Assembly (NCBI GenBank): GCA_030830725.1
Contig: JAURMN010000084.1
Coordinates: 1 to 37,051, forward strand
Origin: Balneolales bacterium
GTDB lineage: Bacteria; Bacteroidota; Rhodothermia; Balneolales; Balneolaceae
DNA: 37,051 nt
Reading direction: 5' to 3'
Shown: piece by piece, positions 26,047 through 34,723 of the stretch
Numbering within the stretch: the first letter of the stretch is position 1
Layout of the letters: every line of letters begins with the position of its first letter
Made by a program: the position numbers and the translations under genes
Notes under the pieces: generated by a model
The model's database searches: none
What the model saw: the letters and a program-made list of their open reading frames with translations, nothing else
What the model was told of the DNA's origin: nothing

Positions 26047-26574
26047 ATGAAACACATATTTCTCTCTTTAAGTCTACTTGTCCTGCCACTGATCGGGTTT
26101 GCACAAGACAAAATCGGAATTATGAACCCACAGCTTGTTCTATCATCTCTACCTGAGACTAGGGCTATTGAACAGAACTTGCAGGGGTTTGTGGAGCAAC
26201 GCCAGGCCGAATTTGAAACCAAATATACCGCATGGCTGGAGCGTGTTACGAAATATCAGCAAAATGTGGAGGCTAATCTCTTGACCACGCAAGCTCAGCA
26301 GGAGGAGGAGCAAAGCCTTGCTGAAGTTCAGGCTGAACTTGAAGGAATGGAGCAACGCTTTCAGGTAGATCTTCAAAATCGTCGTGCGGAGCTTCTGGAG
26401 CCACTGATCCAGCGCATGGATGAGACAATGCAAAAAATTGCTGCTGAGAATGGTATTGATATGATCCTTAATCAGGCAACAGCCGGCGGCGATCCAATTG
26501 TCTATTTTGTATCCGCAAGGGCGATGAATATTACTCAAATGGTTATTGACCGGATGAACGACTCAGCCAATTAA
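26047..26574 (+). CDS. Skp/OmpH-family periplasmic chaperone, second of three
   Basis: A 175-residue secreted protein. The signal peptide is short and clear (cleaved after GFA, residue 19). The mature protein begins KIGIMNPQLVLSSLPETR, matching the OmpH pattern, followed by a glutamine- and glutamate-rich coiled coil (about 45-125) and the terminal strand MILNQAT. It is more like the third copy than the first, sharing the Pro-Glu-x-Arg-Ala segment and the glycine-aspartate turn before the last strand. It lies 49 bases after the first copy, same strand, with no terminator visible. Role as chaperone for BamA substrates is from family knowledge. Confidence 0.93.
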   Translation: MKHIFLSLSLLVLPLIGFAQDKIGIMNPQLVLSSLPETRAIEQNLQGFVEQRQAEFETKYTAWLERVTKYQQNVEANLLTTQAQQEEEQSLAEVQAELEGMEQRFQVDLQNRRAELLEPLIQRMDETMQKIAAENGIDMILNQATAGGDPIVYFVSARAMNITQMVIDRMNDSAN

Positions 26575-26655
26575 TGGTATACACGAGCAACGTATACAAA
26601 TAACTCGACTCTAAAGAACACGATTACCATCTTAAACTGTAATTCGAATTAGGTT

Positions 26656-27219
26656 ATGAAACACCCCTCCATTCAAACGATTAAGCTTTTTATTTTTTCA
26701 GTCTCTGTGCTTTTTGCCGGAGTACTTTTTACTCCAACTCAGGCAGTTTCACAAGATATGAAAGTGGGCTTTGTTGAGCCCCGAATCATCTTAGAAAGAA
26801 TGCCGGAAATGAGAGCTGTTCAACAGCGTTTGCAAAATTTCGCAGATCGTAAGCGTACGGAATTAATCGAAGCCGAAACCAATTTTCAGCAGCAACTTCA
26901 ATCTTATCAGGAGCGTGCTTCTGTAATGTCTCAAACTGCACGTACAACAGAGGAAGAGCGCCTGGCTGAGGTAAGTGCAGAGTTACAACAATTACAGGCC
27001 ACTGCAGAGCAAGAACTTGCTCAGCGTCGTGCTGAGTTAATGTCTCCAATTTTGCAGCAAATTCAGGATGCTATCGATGCTGTTGCCGGAGAAAAGAGAC
27101 TTGATATCGTTTTGAATACGACAACGTCTACTGGGGATGTGATCATTCTGTATGTATCGGAGGAAGTGCGACAGCAGAATGATATCACTGAAGCGGTAAT
27201 GGCGCGTTTGGAGATCTGA
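26656..27219 (+). CDS. Skp/OmpH-family periplasmic chaperone, third of three
   Basis: A 187-residue secreted protein starting MKH like the two previous copies. Signal peptide (cleavage near TQA or VSQ, about residue 33), then KVGFVEPRIILERMPEMRAVQQRL, a coiled coil rich in Glu, Gln and Arg (about 55-135), and the C-terminal strand DIVLNTTT. The 81-base gap before it holds two copies of the palindrome GTATAC (26577-26582 and 26592-26597) nine bases apart, which might fold as a weak hairpin. It closes the plus-strand block; the next gene is convergent 22 bases on. Confidence 0.93.
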   Translation: MKHPSIQTIKLFIFSVSVLFAGVLFTPTQAVSQDMKVGFVEPRIILERMPEMRAVQQRLQNFADRKRTELIEAETNFQQQLQSYQERASVMSQTARTTEEERLAEVSAELQQLQATAEQELAQRRAELMSPILQQIQDAIDAVAGEKRLDIVLNTTTSTGDVIILYVSEEVRQQNDITEAVMARLEI

Positions 27220-27241
27220 TCAATCTTTAATTGGATGAGGA

Positions 27242-28351
27242 TTATTTCATCCGCTTTTTTCGATTGCGGATGAAGTCTTCAAATACATATCCACCCAGAT
27301 TAGATAAATCGGCATAATATGCCCGTCCCTTATTGGCCTCAGTGAGGTCGCGGACGAAGTTCTGAAGATAGGGGTCCCGCGCAATCATGAAGGTGGTAAT
27401 CTCGATCTTGGATCTACGACAAGTGACAGCCTCATCAAGGACACGATTCACAATTTTTCGGTCCAGCCCATAGGAGTTTTTATACAATCGATCTCCCTCA
27501 AACATGCAGGAGGGTTTACCATCTGTGATCATGAAGATCTGACGATTGGTGAATTTTTTTCTTTCCAACAGATGTCGAGCCACTTGGAGTCCGTGTAACG
27601 TGTTGGTATGGTAAGGGCCTACTTTAAGCCAGGGAAGATCCGCGACATCGATTTTCCACGCCTCATCCCCGAATGCAACTATATCCAGGGTATCATTGGC
27701 ATATTGATTTTTAATCAGTTCAGACAGTGCCATGGCTACTTTTTTAGCCGGAGTAATCCGATCCTCTCCATATAAGATCATAGAATGGCTAAGATCGATT
27801 AATAGTACCGTGGCGGTAGAGGTCTGATAATCCTGTTCAAATACTTCCAGGTCCTCTTCATGTAACGACATAGAGTCGAGGGAACTGTGACGAAGCATAT
27901 TTCGAAGTGTTCCGGATGGGTCAATTTGACTTAATTCTTCACCCGGGTTCCAAGGGCGCGTTTCCGGTTGTGTTTCAATTCCCTTTCCGATCTGACTTGT
28001 TTTGTGGGTTCCGGGCGCTCCCTTTTTTAAATTTTTAAAGATCTCTTCCAAAGCCCGTTTACGAATACTCTGTCCGGTCTTGGAAGTAGGCTGCATGACC
28101 TGCCGTACCTCGTCAAATCGAATATATCCTCGTTCTTGTAACTGTTCGATAAACTCCCCGATGGACATCGGGGAATCTAAATCTTGCGTCAGATTGTATT
28201 CTTTGTCCAGCTCGGTAAGCCAACGAAGAGCCTGAGACACATCTCCTCCTGAAATCGAAACCAATTGTTGAAAGAGGTCATAAAGTGTATCAAAGGCTGA
28301 ATCTTTAGCCTTTAAGGAATCCGGATCGAGATGGTGATACAAAAAATGCAT
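27242..28351 (-). CDS. von Willebrand factor A domain protein, unknown role
   Basis: A 369-residue cytoplasmic protein without signal peptide or membrane segment. The N-terminal ~175 residues are helical and unrecognised. The C-terminal vWA domain (about 178-360) has an intact metal-ion-dependent adhesion site: DLSHS (Asp186, Ser188, Ser190), a Thr in HTNT (249-251) and ITDG with Asp277. Bacterial vWA proteins of this soluble type often work with a MoxR- or ChlI-like AAA+ ATPase in metal insertion or complex assembly, but no such partner is in the window. The gene faces rnhB head to head with only 30 bases between the starts, so its promoter must lie within or across the rnhB start. Confidence 0.85.
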   Translation of the reverse strand: MHFLYHHLDPDSLKAKDSAFDTLYDLFQQLVSISGGDVSQALRWLTELDKEYNLTQDLDSPMSIGEFIEQLQERGYIRFDEVRQVMQPTSKTGQSIRKRALEEIFKNLKKGAPGTHKTSQIGKGIETQPETRPWNPGEELSQIDPSGTLRNMLRHSSLDSMSLHEEDLEVFEQDYQTSTATVLLIDLSHSMILYGEDRITPAKKVAMALSELIKNQYANDTLDIVAFGDEAWKIDVADLPWLKVGPYHTNTLHGLQVARHLLERKKFTNRQIFMITDGKPSCMFEGDRLYKNSYGLDRKIVNRVLDEAVTCRRSKIEITTFMIARDPYLQNFVRDLTEANKGRAYYADLSNLGGYVFEDFIRNRKKRMK

Positions 28352-28381
28352 AGATTATTCGCTGAATTAAAGCATTATAAC

Positions 28382-29005
28382 ATGGCAAAAACCCCGAAAA
28401 TTCCCATCATCGATACCCTCTCTATAGAAAAAAAACTTTGGGACGAGGGGTTCAATCGTATCATGGGACTGGATGAAGTGGGCAGAGGGTGTTTGTCAGG
28501 CCCAGTAGTAGCAGCAGGAGTGATCTTCGCTCCGGGTTACTCCGTTCCCGAGATAACCGATTCAAAAGTATTAAACGCTTCAAAAAGGGAGGAGTTGAAC
28601 CTTCAGATCAAGGAAGAAGCACTCTATTGGACTATTCAAGAATCTTCCGTTTCTGAAATAGATCAGTTCAATATACTTAATGCTTCATTATTGGCTATGG
28701 AGCGATGTGAAATGGCTAAGGGTGCTGATCCAGATTTCTTATTAATTGACGGGAACCGTTACAAAGGTACGTTTCGACCGCATTCCTGTGTGATCAAAGG
28801 CGATTTGTATTCTCAATCGATTGCTGCTGCATCGATCCTGGCAAAAGTCTATCGGGATCAATGTATGCTCGCACTTCATGAAGCCTATCCTCAGTACGGC
28901 TGGGATCATAATAAAGGATATGCCACAGTGGACCATTATAAGGGGCTAAAAGAGTATGGTCCGACAGACTGGCATCGAAGAACTTTTAAACTTGTGAAAG
29001 AGTAA
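28382..29005 (+). CDS. rnhB: Ribonuclease HII
   Basis: Removes RNA from RNA-DNA hybrids and starts ribonucleotide excision repair. A 207-residue protein from the ATG at 28382, with the acidic active-site set Asp31-Glu32 (GLDEVGRG), Asp123 (LLIDGN) and Asp141 (KGDLYSQSIAAASILAKV). The in-frame ATGs at 28331 and 28346 would extend the protein by 17 or 12 residues and overlap the start of the divergent vWA gene, so I prefer the third. Length fits the family. It converges on rodA, with a 78-base gap. Confidence 0.95.
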   Translation: MAKTPKIPIIDTLSIEKKLWDEGFNRIMGLDEVGRGCLSGPVVAAGVIFAPGYSVPEITDSKVLNASKREELNLQIKEEALYWTIQESSVSEIDQFNILNASLLAMERCEMAKGADPDFLLIDGNRYKGTFRPHSCVIKGDLYSQSIAAASILAKVYRDQCMLALHEAYPQYGWDHNKGYATVDHYKGLKEYGPTDWHRRTFKLVKE

Positions 29006-29060
29006 GGGTTGAGGAAGGTGCTATTGTCTCTGAAAAGGGCATTTAACCGAGGAGGAAGAG

Positions 29061-29093
29061 ATACCGTAAGCGATTCGAATTATTTACCGGTAT
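29061..29093. repeat. Imperfect inverted repeat between rnhB and rodA
   Basis: ATACCGTAA (29061-29069) pairs with TTA-C-CGGTAT (29084-29093), one bulged base, across a 14-base loop that itself contains ATTCGAAT. It covers the rodA stop codon in the gap between convergent genes. There is no T-run on either side, so a classical terminator is not supported; it may still be an RNA 3'-end structure. Confidence 0.3.
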
Positions 29094-30334
29094 ATCGAGA
29101 AAGATCGTTCGTATAAATTCAGATTTAAAACGATTCCAATCAGTAACGAGTTTACCAAAAAGGATGATCCACCATAACTCACGAAGGGGAGAGGTATTCC
29201 GATCACCGGTAACAGGCCCATTGCACTTCCAATGTTGATCAGAAAATGAATAAAGAATACGCTCAGTATCCCAATCATGACAAGTTGTGCGAACGGATGA
29301 TTATGAGATGTGGCCATCGATACCAGGTTGAGAAATAAAAGAAAAAAGAGAGTTATCACCATACCGGACCCTAAAAATCCAAACTCTTCCCCGATCACAC
29401 AAAAGATAAAATCAGTCCATTGTTCCGGAAGAAAACGAAGTTGAGTCTGAGTTCCTTGCATAAATCCTTTTCCGGTAATCCCGCCTGAGCCTATGGCGGT
29501 TTTAGCCTGTAGAACATTCCAGCCCGCTCCCTGAGGGTCACTTTCGGGATTAATAAAGGCTTCTATCCGTGCTTTTTGGTGAGGTCGAAGTACGTGTTCC
29601 ATGCCCACCTCGACTGCAATAATGACAATGATTCCGATGATCAGACCAATCCAGACCATCCGTTTCTCCCGTTGTAAGAAGAAAAAGAGAATCAAAAACA
29701 GAAACAGAGTAACCAGACCTGCAGTAATATTGAAGAGTGACATATACCCAACCAAGACAGCTAAAACGATAAGTAAAGTCAGTGTATTGGGTAGCCCCGA
29801 CCAATAGAGCATAAACGGAAGAACACCTACAAAAATCAACGCTGTACCCGTGTCATTCTGTAGGAGTAACAACCCGATCGGAATGATGAAAAGGGCAGTT
29901 ACAGTAAGAGAATGACGTAAATTACTGGCAGATACATTTCGCTGACTCGTCAGATAATTGGCCGCTGCAAGTAGCGTGGTGACTTTCATCAATTCGCTCA
30001 TCTGGAAATTGATCCCGCCGATCCGAAGCCAGCTCCTTGCTCCATTTACCTCCACTCCGAAAAAGAGCGTGAAAATCATCAGGATGAGAGTGACGCCATA
30101 GAAGAGATAAGCTCCGTCTTCAAAAAATCGTGGGCTGATAAATTGAACGATAAATATTAAAGCGATGGAAATCGCCACGAAAACTACCTGTTTGTCAAAA
30201 TTTTGTTGAATGGAAGCGGGTAGGAATTGAGATACAGGTCCCTGTGTAGCGCTATATATAGCGACTAAACCAATTACAGTAAGGGAAGCCCACAAAAAAA
30301 CCAATGACCATCTAAACTCTTTGATATTAAACAT
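29084..30334 (-). CDS. rodA: Rod shape-determining peptidoglycan polymerase RodA (SEDS family)
   Basis: A 416-residue, multi-pass inner-membrane glycosyltransferase that polymerises lipid II in the elongasome together with PBP2. SEDS signatures are present: GARSWLRIGGINFQMSELMK (Glu114), QNDTGTAL (Asp161), AIGSGGITGKG, and FLPEQWTDFIFCVIGEE, whose Asp308 matches the catalytic Asp of RodA. The C-terminus has GIPLPFVSYGGSS. About ten membrane segments can be seen, as usual. It is the last gene of the mre cluster: its ATG lies one base after the stop of mrdA, and a full AGGAGGT sequence (30343-30349) sits eight bases upstream, inside mrdA. Chosen over FtsW because of its PBP2 and mreBCD neighbours. 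Confidence 0.96.
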   Translation of the reverse strand: MFNIKEFRWSLVFLWASLTVIGLVAIYSATQGPVSQFLPASIQQNFDKQVVFVAISIALIFIVQFISPRFFEDGAYLFYGVTLILMIFTLFFGVEVNGARSWLRIGGINFQMSELMKVTTLLAAANYLTSQRNVSASNLRHSLTVTALFIIPIGLLLLQNDTGTALIFVGVLPFMLYWSGLPNTLTLLIVLAVLVGYMSLFNITAGLVTLFLFLILFFFLQREKRMVWIGLIIGIIVIIAVEVGMEHVLRPHQKARIEAFINPESDPQGAGWNVLQAKTAIGSGGITGKGFMQGTQTQLRFLPEQWTDFIFCVIGEEFGFLGSGMVITLFFLLFLNLVSMATSHNHPFAQLVMIGILSVFFIHFLINIGSAMGLLPVIGIPLPFVSYGGSSFLVNSLLIGIVLNLNLYERSFSIYR

Positions 30335-30335
30335 G

Positions 30336-32165
30336 TTACTCGACCTCCTCTGATTTTACTGGAGGGGGAACATACGTTTTAAGATGCTGAAGAACGTGAG
30401 GACGTGTTGTTTCACCTTTGAGATAATACTCGATTAACAAAGAGCCCACCGGCCCAGCAGATACGGATCCAAATCCCCCATTTTCCATGAGGACGGCAAC
30501 CACAATTTGCGGATCTTCTACCGGGGCAAAGGCCGTAAACCAACCATGATCTTGCCCGGTTGGGTTTTGAGCGGTTCCTGTTTTTCCTGCTACGGCAATC
30601 TCAGGAATCCGCAATAAATATCGGGCATTCCCCTGTTCAATCACAGCTTGCATACCTTCGATAACCGGTGTCAAATATTTGGGTTTAAGCCATTCAATTT
30701 TGACAGGATCCGGGGTCTGATTCTGCCACTGTGTTTCATTGACGCGTATAAACTTAACAACATGGGGTTCAACACGATACCCACCATTTGCAATTACTGA
30801 AATCGCTCTGGCCAACTGAAGAGGTGAAACCGAAAAGAGGCCTTGACCTACACCGAGGTTGATTAGATCCCCGATACCCCATCTTCTGGCTCCAAATGTA
30901 CGATTCATGACCAGTGAATCCGGGACGACACCCTGCACTTCAGCTGGTAAATCGACTCCTGTTCTTACCCCTAATCCAAAATCTCGCATATACCCTGCCC
31001 ATTCATTCAAGCGTCTGGAAGTTGCAATCTGATCCATCATCGCGAAGTAGTAGGTATTACTGGAAAATTGAATCGATTTTTTTAAATCATAATCCCCAGG
31101 AGGAGCAAGATCCCGGTATTGTCGACCCCGAATATAAACTCCTGGATTGTACATCATTTTGTACGGATCAATCAACCCCATCTGTTGTCCTATAATACCC
31201 ATTAGGGGTTTAACCGTAGAGCCGGGAGGCTGACGCGAGGATACCGCACGATTAAAGAGAGGTGTTAAGGTGTCGCGATTGATTTCAGTCCAATAGGTTT
31301 GGTTAATTCTGCCGGCTAGTTCAGTAAGATCATATTGTGGGGCACTGACTAGAGCCAAAATTTCACCGCTTTTTGGATTCATGGCCACGGCAGCCCCCTT
31401 TTTTCCTTCCATAAGCCGTTCCAGAAATCCTTGAAGTTCGGCATCGATGGTCACAATCAAGTCCGCTCCGTGTTTCGGAAGTAGAGAGGAGCTTCCTGTA
31501 CTAAAAGTGCTCAGGGACTGACCTAAGGCATTTACCCGAATCATCTCAAGCCCAGGTGTACCTCTCAGTTCTACTTCATACGTCGTTTCAATGCCACTTT
31601 TCCCAACTTTGTCACCGGGGCGAAGTTGTGGATCTGTCATTAATTCTTGAGGACTAGCCTCTCGTAAGTATCCAATCGTATGGGCTGCCAGGATTCCAGA
31701 CGGGTAATTACGTTTGGATTCAATTTGATATCCAATTCCGGGTAATTGCCAGCTATTCTCTTCGATAAGTGAGAATTGATCGAAATTGATCTCTTTTATC
31801 AGTCGTGACGGTCGATGCCAGGAATATTTTTTGGCAGCGTCAACTCCATCCCTTATTTCCTGTTCTGGAATCGATAAGAGCTCCGATAAAAGTCCGATTT
31901 TGAGAGTGTCAAAATTTATCGGGGTAATCGAAATGGTGAAAATCGGCTCATTTTCTACGAGAATGACACCATTACGATCATAAATGAGACCCCTTGGAGC
32001 TGTAACCGGAATTTGTCGAAGCGAGTTTTTTTCACTGATTGGCGAGTAGGTCTCATATTCCATGATCTGGAGATAAATCAGCCTTCCCATAAACACGACC
32101 CAGATCAACAGAATAACACTGACTAAGCTGATTTGTTTGACCTGTAAACGTTGATCCAGTTTCAT
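30336..32165 (-). CDS. mrdA: Penicillin-binding protein 2 (peptidoglycan transpeptidase)
   Basis: A 609-residue class B PBP that cross-links the wall during elongation and partners RodA. One membrane anchor (about 12-32) is followed by the dimerisation/pedestal region with APRGLIYDRNG (56-66) and the transpeptidase domain. The active-site motifs are STVK with nucleophile Ser316 and Lys319, SSN (368-370) and KTGTA (528-532). Length is typical. A GAGGGG sequence lies three bases before the ATG, rather close but SD-like. mreD ends 32 bases upstream and rodA follows after one base, so the genes are co-transcribed. The proline-rich C-terminal tail is cytologically periplasmic. Identification secure. 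Confidence 0.96.
   Translation of the reverse strand: MKLDQRLQVKQISLVSVILLIWVVFMGRLIYLQIMEYETYSPISEKNSLRQIPVTAPRGLIYDRNGVILVENEPIFTISITPINFDTLKIGLLSELLSIPEQEIRDGVDAAKKYSWHRPSRLIKEINFDQFSLIEENSWQLPGIGYQIESKRNYPSGILAAHTIGYLREASPQELMTDPQLRPGDKVGKSGIETTYEVELRGTPGLEMIRVNALGQSLSTFSTGSSSLLPKHGADLIVTIDAELQGFLERLMEGKKGAAVAMNPKSGEILALVSAPQYDLTELAGRINQTYWTEINRDTLTPLFNRAVSSRQPPGSTVKPLMGIIGQQMGLIDPYKMMYNPGVYIRGRQYRDLAPPGDYDLKKSIQFSSNTYYFAMMDQIATSRRLNEWAGYMRDFGLGVRTGVDLPAEVQGVVPDSLVMNRTFGARRWGIGDLINLGVGQGLFSVSPLQLARAISVIANGGYRVEPHVVKFIRVNETQWQNQTPDPVKIEWLKPKYLTPVIEGMQAVIEQGNARYLLRIPEIAVAGKTGTAQNPTGQDHGWFTAFAPVEDPQIVVAVLMENGGFGSVSAGPVGSLLIEYYLKGETTRPHVLQHLKTYVPPPVKSEEVE
30343..30349 (-). promoter_or_regulatory. 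Strong Shine-Dalgarno sequence for rodA
   Basis: AGGAGGT on the minus strand, eight bases before the rodA ATG and inside the last codons of mrdA. It is the best ribosome site I see in the window, where most genes have none, and it fixes the rodA start. Confidence 0.75.
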
Positions 32166-32197
32166 CGTCCCCTCATGTATTGACCCTTTTCATTCTC

Positions 32198-32671
32198 TTA
32201 GGTTTTCCAAAGGGTATCGAAGAGACTTCCTAAAAGAGCCGTATAGAGGGTACCCAGGACCAAATTACCAAAGGTAAAGGATGGTACTTGATATGCGCTG
32301 GCTATTCCGGCAAGTGCAAGAAAAATCACATATTTGACGAGTACTAAAGTGGAAAGTAATAGGAATACCTGCCAATAAATTAGTCTTCTGCTACCAAAAT
32401 TTTGGATTAGTTCGTGCCCAACTAAAATGAGAAGGGTGTTGGAAAACATGTGTAGTCCCCAAAGATCGAGTATGGCATCTAGTAAAAAACTACTTACAAA
32501 ACCGGCAAATAACGTCTGAAATTTTGAGTAACGGGTAGAAATCCAGATGACATAGACCACGATTAAATCAGGTCTGCTTCCAAAGACTGGAAGATGTTGA
32601 AAAATCAGCAGCTGAATAAGTAACAAACCAACTCCAATAAGACCGTCGCGTAATTGAAATGAATTATTCAA
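32198..32671 (-). CDS. mreD: Rod shape-determining protein MreD
   Basis: A 157-residue integral membrane protein of the elongasome. Five or six hydrophobic segments cover most of the chain, with the family-like SRPDLIVVYVIW stretch near residues 32-43. I place the start at TTG 32671, which overlaps the mreC stop by eight bases (TTGAATAA) and has AGGAG seven bases upstream. A longer frame back to TTG 32734 would add 21 residues of polar sequence deep inside mreC with no ribosome site. Sequence conservation in MreD is low, so the call rests on topology, length and its position between mreC and mrdA. Confidence 0.92.
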   Translation of the reverse strand: MNNSFQLRDGLIGVGLLLIQLLIFQHLPVFGSRPDLIVVYVIWISTRYSKFQTLFAGFVSSFLLDAILDLWGLHMFSNTLLILVGHELIQNFGSRRLIYWQVFLLLSTLVLVKYVIFLALAGIASAYQVPSFTFGNLVLGTLYTALLGSLFDTLWKT

Positions 32672-33506
32672 AAAGATTCTCCTGCTGAGTAAAGAGATCC
32701 ACGATTTCTGGATCCGGACTGAAGAGGATGACAAAGGACTCTGATATTCTCGTGAGTTGGACGTAGGGATCGACGATTAACTCCCAGGTATCTCGCACTT
32801 CCGATTCTCTGATTTCAACAATGGTCCCGATGGGAATACCATGCGGATACTGAATACTCGAACCTGATGTAACCACTCGTTGTCCTACTTCAACCGGAAT
32901 CGTTTTGGGAACAAACTCCATTAAGAGCAGATCATTATCCTCTGACGCCCACTTCAGAATTCCAAATGCTCTCGATTCTTCAATCCGACCACTCACACGA
33001 TAAAGAGCGTTTTTGAAGGGCATTACCTGGGAGTAGTGATTACCAGTCAGAATCACTTGACCAACCAATCCTTCGGGGTGAACAACCGGCATTCCTCTTT
33101 CAACGCCGTCCGCTTCACCCGCCTGGATGGTGATAAAATTATTCAGGCTGTTTAGTTCTTTGGCAATAATACGAGCCGGAGTCAATTCATACTCACTCTG
33201 AGTTGAGAAGTCGAGTAACTCTCTTAGAATCTGGTTCTCCTGTTCCGCGGATCGTAGTTTGCTCAACTCGTCCTGCAACAGAACATTTTGGCGGCTTAAA
33301 ATTTCATTAGAGGTAATCGTTTGACGATAAACCCGAATTGCGGAAAGGGGGCGTTCCAGGCTACTGATGAACACCATTGTAATTTGTCTTACGCTCTCTA
33401 ATCCACCTGAATAACGATTCACCATCAAAAGCAATGAAATCAGTAGAAAAAGCGCTCCAAGGATGGCAACACGGGCTTCCAGAATCCGACCTTGGCCTGA
33501 TTTCAT
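32664..33506 (-). CDS. mreC: Rod shape-determining protein MreC
   Basis: A 280-residue bitopic protein: a short cytoplasmic start, one membrane helix (about 12-30), a coiled coil (about 68-100, rich in Leu, Gln and Glu) and a periplasmic beta domain. Typical blocks are ARIIAKELNSLNNFITIQAG and GMPVVHPEGLVGQV, then GQRVVTSGSSIQYPHGIPIG. MreC links the MreB filament to PBP2 and RodA. mreB ends 21 bases upstream, and mreD starts inside its 3' end. Order and size are standard for the mreBCD operon. Confidence 0.96.
   Translation of the reverse strand: MKSGQGRILEARVAILGALFLLISLLLMVNRYSGGLESVRQITMVFISSLERPLSAIRVYRQTITSNEILSRQNVLLQDELSKLRSAEQENQILRELLDFSTQSEYELTPARIIAKELNSLNNFITIQAGEADGVERGMPVVHPEGLVGQVILTGNHYSQVMPFKNALYRVSGRIEESRAFGILKWASEDNDLLLMEFVPKTIPVEVGQRVVTSGSSIQYPHGIPIGTIVEIRESEVRDTWELIVDPYVQLTRISESFVILFSPDPEIVDLFTQQENLFE
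32679..32683 (-). promoter_or_regulatory. Ribosome binding site that decides the mreD start
   Basis: AGGAG on the minus strand, seven bases before the TTG at 32671, inside the last codons of mreC. It supports the shorter mreD and translational coupling with mreC. Confidence 0.65.
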
Positions 33507-33527
33507 GAGATGTTTTGTGGTTTTCGA

Positions 33528-34610
33528 TTAGGAAATCACGTTTCTGTAGTAGTCGATATTTTCGAGAATGGTTCCGGTACCTCGAACAACCGCCGTCAGC
33601 GGATCTTCGGCTACGTGAACAGGCAGTTCAGTGGCTTCCATAATTCGCTTATCAAGGTTTTTTAGGAGTGCGCCACCACCGGTCAGCATTATCCCTCGAT
33701 CCAAAATATCAGAGGAAAGTTCTGGAGGAGTCTGTTCCAAAGCCTTGGAAATCGCCTCGAGTATCGTATTTACGGATTCTGCTAGCGCCTCTCGAATTTC
33801 TACCGAATTAATGCTTCTCGTTTTTGGAACACCGTTTACAAGGTCACGCCCTTTGATTGTGATTTCGATTTCTTCATCCAGTTCAGCTGCTGAACCTACT
33901 TCACATTTCACCTTCTCTGCTGTACGTTCCCCAATCAACAGGTTGTGAACACGACGAAAATAGTTAATGATATCTTCATTTAATTCATCTCCTCCCAAAC
34001 GAACCGACTGTGCATAGACAATCCCTGAAAGGGCAATCACGGCAATTTCGGTAGTTCCACCACCGATATCCACAATCATGCTTCCAACCGGTTCGTGAAC
34101 ATTTAATCCGATTCCAATAGCCGCCGCCATGGGTTCATCCACCAGGTACACTTCTTTTGCCCCGGCATGTTCTGCACTGTCACGAACAGCACGTCGCTCA
34201 ACCTCTGTAATGCCACTAGGCACACAAACTACCATTTGACGAGTTGTGGAGTACCATTTCACCTTCACTTTCTTGATCATTCCCCGAATCATCATCTCTG
34301 CAACTTCGAAGTCAGCGATAACCCCGTCTCTTAGTGGGCGGATCGTACGAATGTCCTGATGTGTTTTTTCGTGCATTAACCGTGCCTCATGTCCAAGTGC
34401 AACAGGCTCATTGTCACGATTTAAGGCTACGATGGAGGGCTCATTCAAGACAATACCCTGATCACGGGCGTAGATCAATGTGTTTGCCGTACCCAAGTCA
34501 ATAGCAATATCGGTGTAGAGAAAATCGAGGACCCCTTTTTTTTGACTTGCTGAAGAATCCTTCGATCCAAAGGTTTGTTTTCCGAAAAACTGTTTAAAAA
34601 ATGGATTCAC
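33528..34610 (-). CDS. mreB: Rod shape-determining protein MreB (actin homologue)
   Basis: A 360-residue actin-like ATPase that organises cell elongation. The nucleotide-binding blocks are DIAIDLGTANTLIY (34-47), VDEPMAAAIGIGL, VDIGGGTTEIAVI and LTGGGALLKNLD. Before the usual start of the family lies an extra ~30 residues, rich in Phe, Lys and Ser (FFKQFFGKQTF), which could act as an amphipathic membrane-binding stretch. There is no ATG in this extension; GTG at 34610 is the only plausible start found. It is first in the mreB-C-D-mrdA-rodA run, 113 bases after purH. In that gap TATAAT occurs on the minus strand, but no matching -35 box is evident. Confidence 0.96.
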   Translation of the reverse strand: MNPFFKQFFGKQTFGSKDSSASQKKGVLDFLYTDIAIDLGTANTLIYARDQGIVLNEPSIVALNRDNEPVALGHEARLMHEKTHQDIRTIRPLRDGVIADFEVAEMMIRGMIKKVKVKWYSTTRQMVVCVPSGITEVERRAVRDSAEHAGAKEVYLVDEPMAAAIGIGLNVHEPVGSMIVDIGGGTTEIAVIALSGIVYAQSVRLGGDELNEDIINYFRRVHNLLIGERTAEKVKCEVGSAAELDEEIEITIKGRDLVNGVPKTRSINSVEIREALAESVNTILEAISKALEQTPPELSSDILDRGIMLTGGGALLKNLDKRIMEATELPVHVAEDPLTAVVRGTGTILENIDYYRNVIS

Positions 34611-34723
34611 TTGTGTTGACCATTGAGTGATTCCCGCTCAGGAGAGCGTAAATCGTATGTTTATTAGAAGCTTTAATTGATTATAATGTACGAGAAATCT
34701 CGCTAAGCAGAAACAGGGGTATT

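Noticed and set aside
26149..26538. 129-residue open frame antisense to the second Skp-like gene
   Set aside because: Leucine-rich only because the sense strand encodes a Gln/Glu coiled coil; no independent support.
32672..32734. Longer mreD start deep inside mreC
   Set aside because: No ribosome site and an atypical polar N-terminus; the TTG at 32671 has AGGAG at the right distance.
34611..34723. TATAAT on the minus strand as an mreB promoter
   Set aside because: No acceptable -35 sequence at 16-18 bases; the region is AT-rich, so the hexamer alone is weak.
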